From Zymoseptoria tritici IPO323 (lineage: Eukaryota; Ascomycota; Dothideomycetes; Mycosphaerellales; Mycosphaerellaceae): 64,000 bases of DNA. The notes under the pieces were generated by a model that was given only the letters and a program-made list of their open reading frames with translations, had not been told where the DNA came from and did no database searches. Location of the stretch: the NCBI RefSeq assembly GCF_000219625.1, contig NC_018209.1, forward strand, positions 496,001 to 560,000, read 5' to 3'. Positions 63,853-64,000 of this stretch are shown in pieces (positions within the stretch are counted from its first letter, which is position 1; each line of letters opens with the position of its first letter). Position numbers and translations under genes: made by a program.

Positions 63853-64000
63853 TTACCAACCACTGTCACCTCCCTGAGACATAGTGGCGCCAGGACTCTC
63901 CTTCTCAGGCGCCGACTGCTCCCTCCTTGCCGGCGTCATCCAAGGACGACGACCCGTGCGAGCCAGTCGAACCATCGGGATACCCCCTTCCTCGCATCTC
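63853..64000 (-). CDS. Possible C-terminal end of a gene cut by the window
   Basis: On the minus strand one frame is open from the window edge to a TAA at 63853-63855. It would encode about 48 residues including RTGRRPWMTPARR and the end SQGGDSGW. Composition is compatible with a hydrophilic C-terminal tail. Too short to name; another frame is also open for part of it. Confidence 0.25.
   Translation of the reverse strand, partial: RCEEGGIPMVRLARTGRRPWMTPARREQSAPEKESPGATMSQGGDSGW

Overview
The window is nuclear DNA from a filamentous ascomycete (Pezizomycotina). Dothideomycetes is my guess from overall character and is not proven. The evidence is gene density of roughly one gene per 3 kb, short introns (47-90 bp) with GT/AG ends and TACTAAC- or CTGAC-like branch sites, and typical filamentous-fungal families: a Rhodopsin-fold seven-helix protein, Sec16, UvsD/Rad26-type ATRIP, PhiA-like cell-surface proteins and small cysteine-rich secreted proteins.

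Left part (1-16.6 kb). A three-exon gene at the edge encodes a 53-residue secreted peptide with CS-alpha-beta defensin cysteine spacing. Next come a Rhodopsin-family membrane protein, two paralogous small coiled-coil proteins, the Neo1-type P4-ATPase flippase, and Sec16 transcribed divergently from it.

Accessory stretch (16.7-35 kb). After a multi-exon or decayed GNAT acetyltransferase and a six-cysteine secreted protein, there is about 3.3 kb without a clear gene. Two very large intronless genes follow: an SF1 (UPF1-like) helicase, and a 1712-residue protein that joins two RNase H1-N/viroplasmin-type hybrid-binding domains, a Ulp1-like (C48) cysteine protease domain and a GATA-like zinc finger. 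Both start codons lie just downstream of the same 30-nt leader element, present in four tandem copies (one diverged) at the helicase and once at the protease gene. Both genes are followed by strongly purine-rich then C/A-rich non-coding DNA. I consider this pair the best candidate for an undescribed system, perhaps acting on RNA:DNA hybrids.

Central part (35-47 kb). This holds a cytosolic Hsp70 with a heat shock element and a GC-AG intron, a tandem pair of 12-cysteine secreted proteins whose introns look better conserved than their exons, the mitochondrial protein Yme2, and a tandem pair of PhiA-like secreted proteins.

Right part (48-64 kb). This is mostly housekeeping: mitochondrial ribosomal protein uS4m, a La protein with an in-frame coding extension after its stop codon, glycogen phosphorylase (8 exons, one of 13 nt), CDP-diacylglycerol synthase, the checkpoint protein Rad26/UvsD (ATRIP), a 3-hydroxyisobutyrate-dehydrogenase-like enzyme and one unknown protein. 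I saw no rRNA, tRNA, CRISPR array or intact transposon. All calls are by eye from translation and splice-site reading; no database search was run.
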